A stretch of 64,000 nucleotides of DNA from Rostratula benghalensis (taxonomy: Eukaryota; Chordata; Aves; Charadriiformes; Rostratulidae), in NCBI GenBank assembly GCA_013399305.1, contig VXAI01000015.1, positions 7,127,695-7,191,694 of the forward strand, written 5' to 3'. Both the position numbers and the translations under genes were made by a program. Below are positions 63,791 to 64,000 of the stretch, piece after piece. Every line of letters starts with the position of its first letter. The stretch's first letter is position 1. The notes beneath the pieces were generated by a model. The model saw only the letters and a program-made list of their open reading frames with translations. It had not been told where the DNA came from and did not search any database.

Positions 63791-64000
63791 CCAGGCAGAT
63801 GGTGGGCTCTACCTCGTAAAGTTCCTATTTCTCTCACTAGTTTTGTTCTGCAGCTCTTCCTTGAATTTCTGGCTTCTAAACGGTTTGTGCTGTAGTTTGA
63901 TCCCCTTCTGATCTGCTCGTCCGGGAGCCGGGAGAAATGAGGTTGTGTTTCCAGCCCACACGAGGGCTAATGCACTAGGTGTGGTCAGGACCAATTATGA
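63791..64000 (-). other. Possible noncoding 5' exon of the small membrane-protein gene
   Basis: On the minus strand a strong donor ctgg|gtaagt marks an exon end at 63791. The 210 bases before it within the window contain no ATG on that strand, as expected of a 5' UTR exon. Splicing it to the acceptor before 62625 (intron 62626-63790) would make MQDSF... the first start codon of this part of the transcript. The 5' end lies at or beyond the window edge. The link is inferred. Confidence 0.35.

Noticed and set aside
1..64000. CRISPR arrays, operons, prophage or other prokaryotic systems
   Set aside because: Intron-exon genes, poly(A) signals, CpG islands and CR1 LINEs show vertebrate nuclear DNA; no direct-repeat/spacer structure was seen.

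Overview
This is vertebrate nuclear DNA, almost certainly from a bird. The genes are multi-exon with consensus splice sites, the only recognisable interspersed repeats are CR1 LINE 3' ends, and the introns and intergenic gaps are compact. The gene order MLXIP - (IL31 position) - LRRC43 - B3GNT4 - DIABLO, with DIABLO on the opposite strand, matches human 12q24.31. I infer an avian microchromosome segment; the species cannot be named from this window.

Layout: 1-11082 is the 3' part of the large first intron of MLXIP (MondoA). 11083-30570 (+) holds the remaining 16 coding exons, ending in the bHLH-leucine zipper and the conserved C-terminal domain, followed by a long 3' UTR to about 35870. 35871-41556 is intergenic and AT-rich, with a 59-N assembly gap, a diverged tandem duplication, and a tract of coding-like but broken sequence. 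41557-43305 (-) is a three-exon gene for a 200-residue secreted four-helix-type cytokine, exactly where mammals carry IL31. 44427-51571 (+) is LRRC43 in 12 coding exons, with a destroyed 5' splice site at intron 3. 52303-53424 (+) is the intronless coding exon of B3GNT4, behind a CpG-rich promoter. 57315-61093 (-) is complete DIABLO (Smac), six coding exons, IAP-binding motif AVPV. 62425-62559 (-) is a candidate 44-residue single-pass membrane micropeptide with a possible noncoding 5' exon at the window end.

The genes do not form one pathway. MLXIP is a glucose-responsive transcription factor, LRRC43 a leucine-rich repeat protein of the ciliary type, B3GNT4 a Golgi glycosyltransferase, DIABLO a mitochondrial pro-apoptotic factor and the IL31-position gene a secreted ligand. 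Shared order with mammals is what ties them together, and it is the main argument for the identity of the cytokine.

Most notable: (1) the cytokine gene, whose exon layout and helix-A residues resemble LIF while its position is that of IL31, with AU-rich elements downstream; (2) LRRC43 intron 3, which has lost its GT donor but is 138 nt long, in frame and free of stops; (3) a U12-type intron in MLXIP; (4) the membrane micropeptide beside DIABLO. All exon boundaries were read by eye from splice consensus, reading frame and remembered human orthologues; no searches were run.
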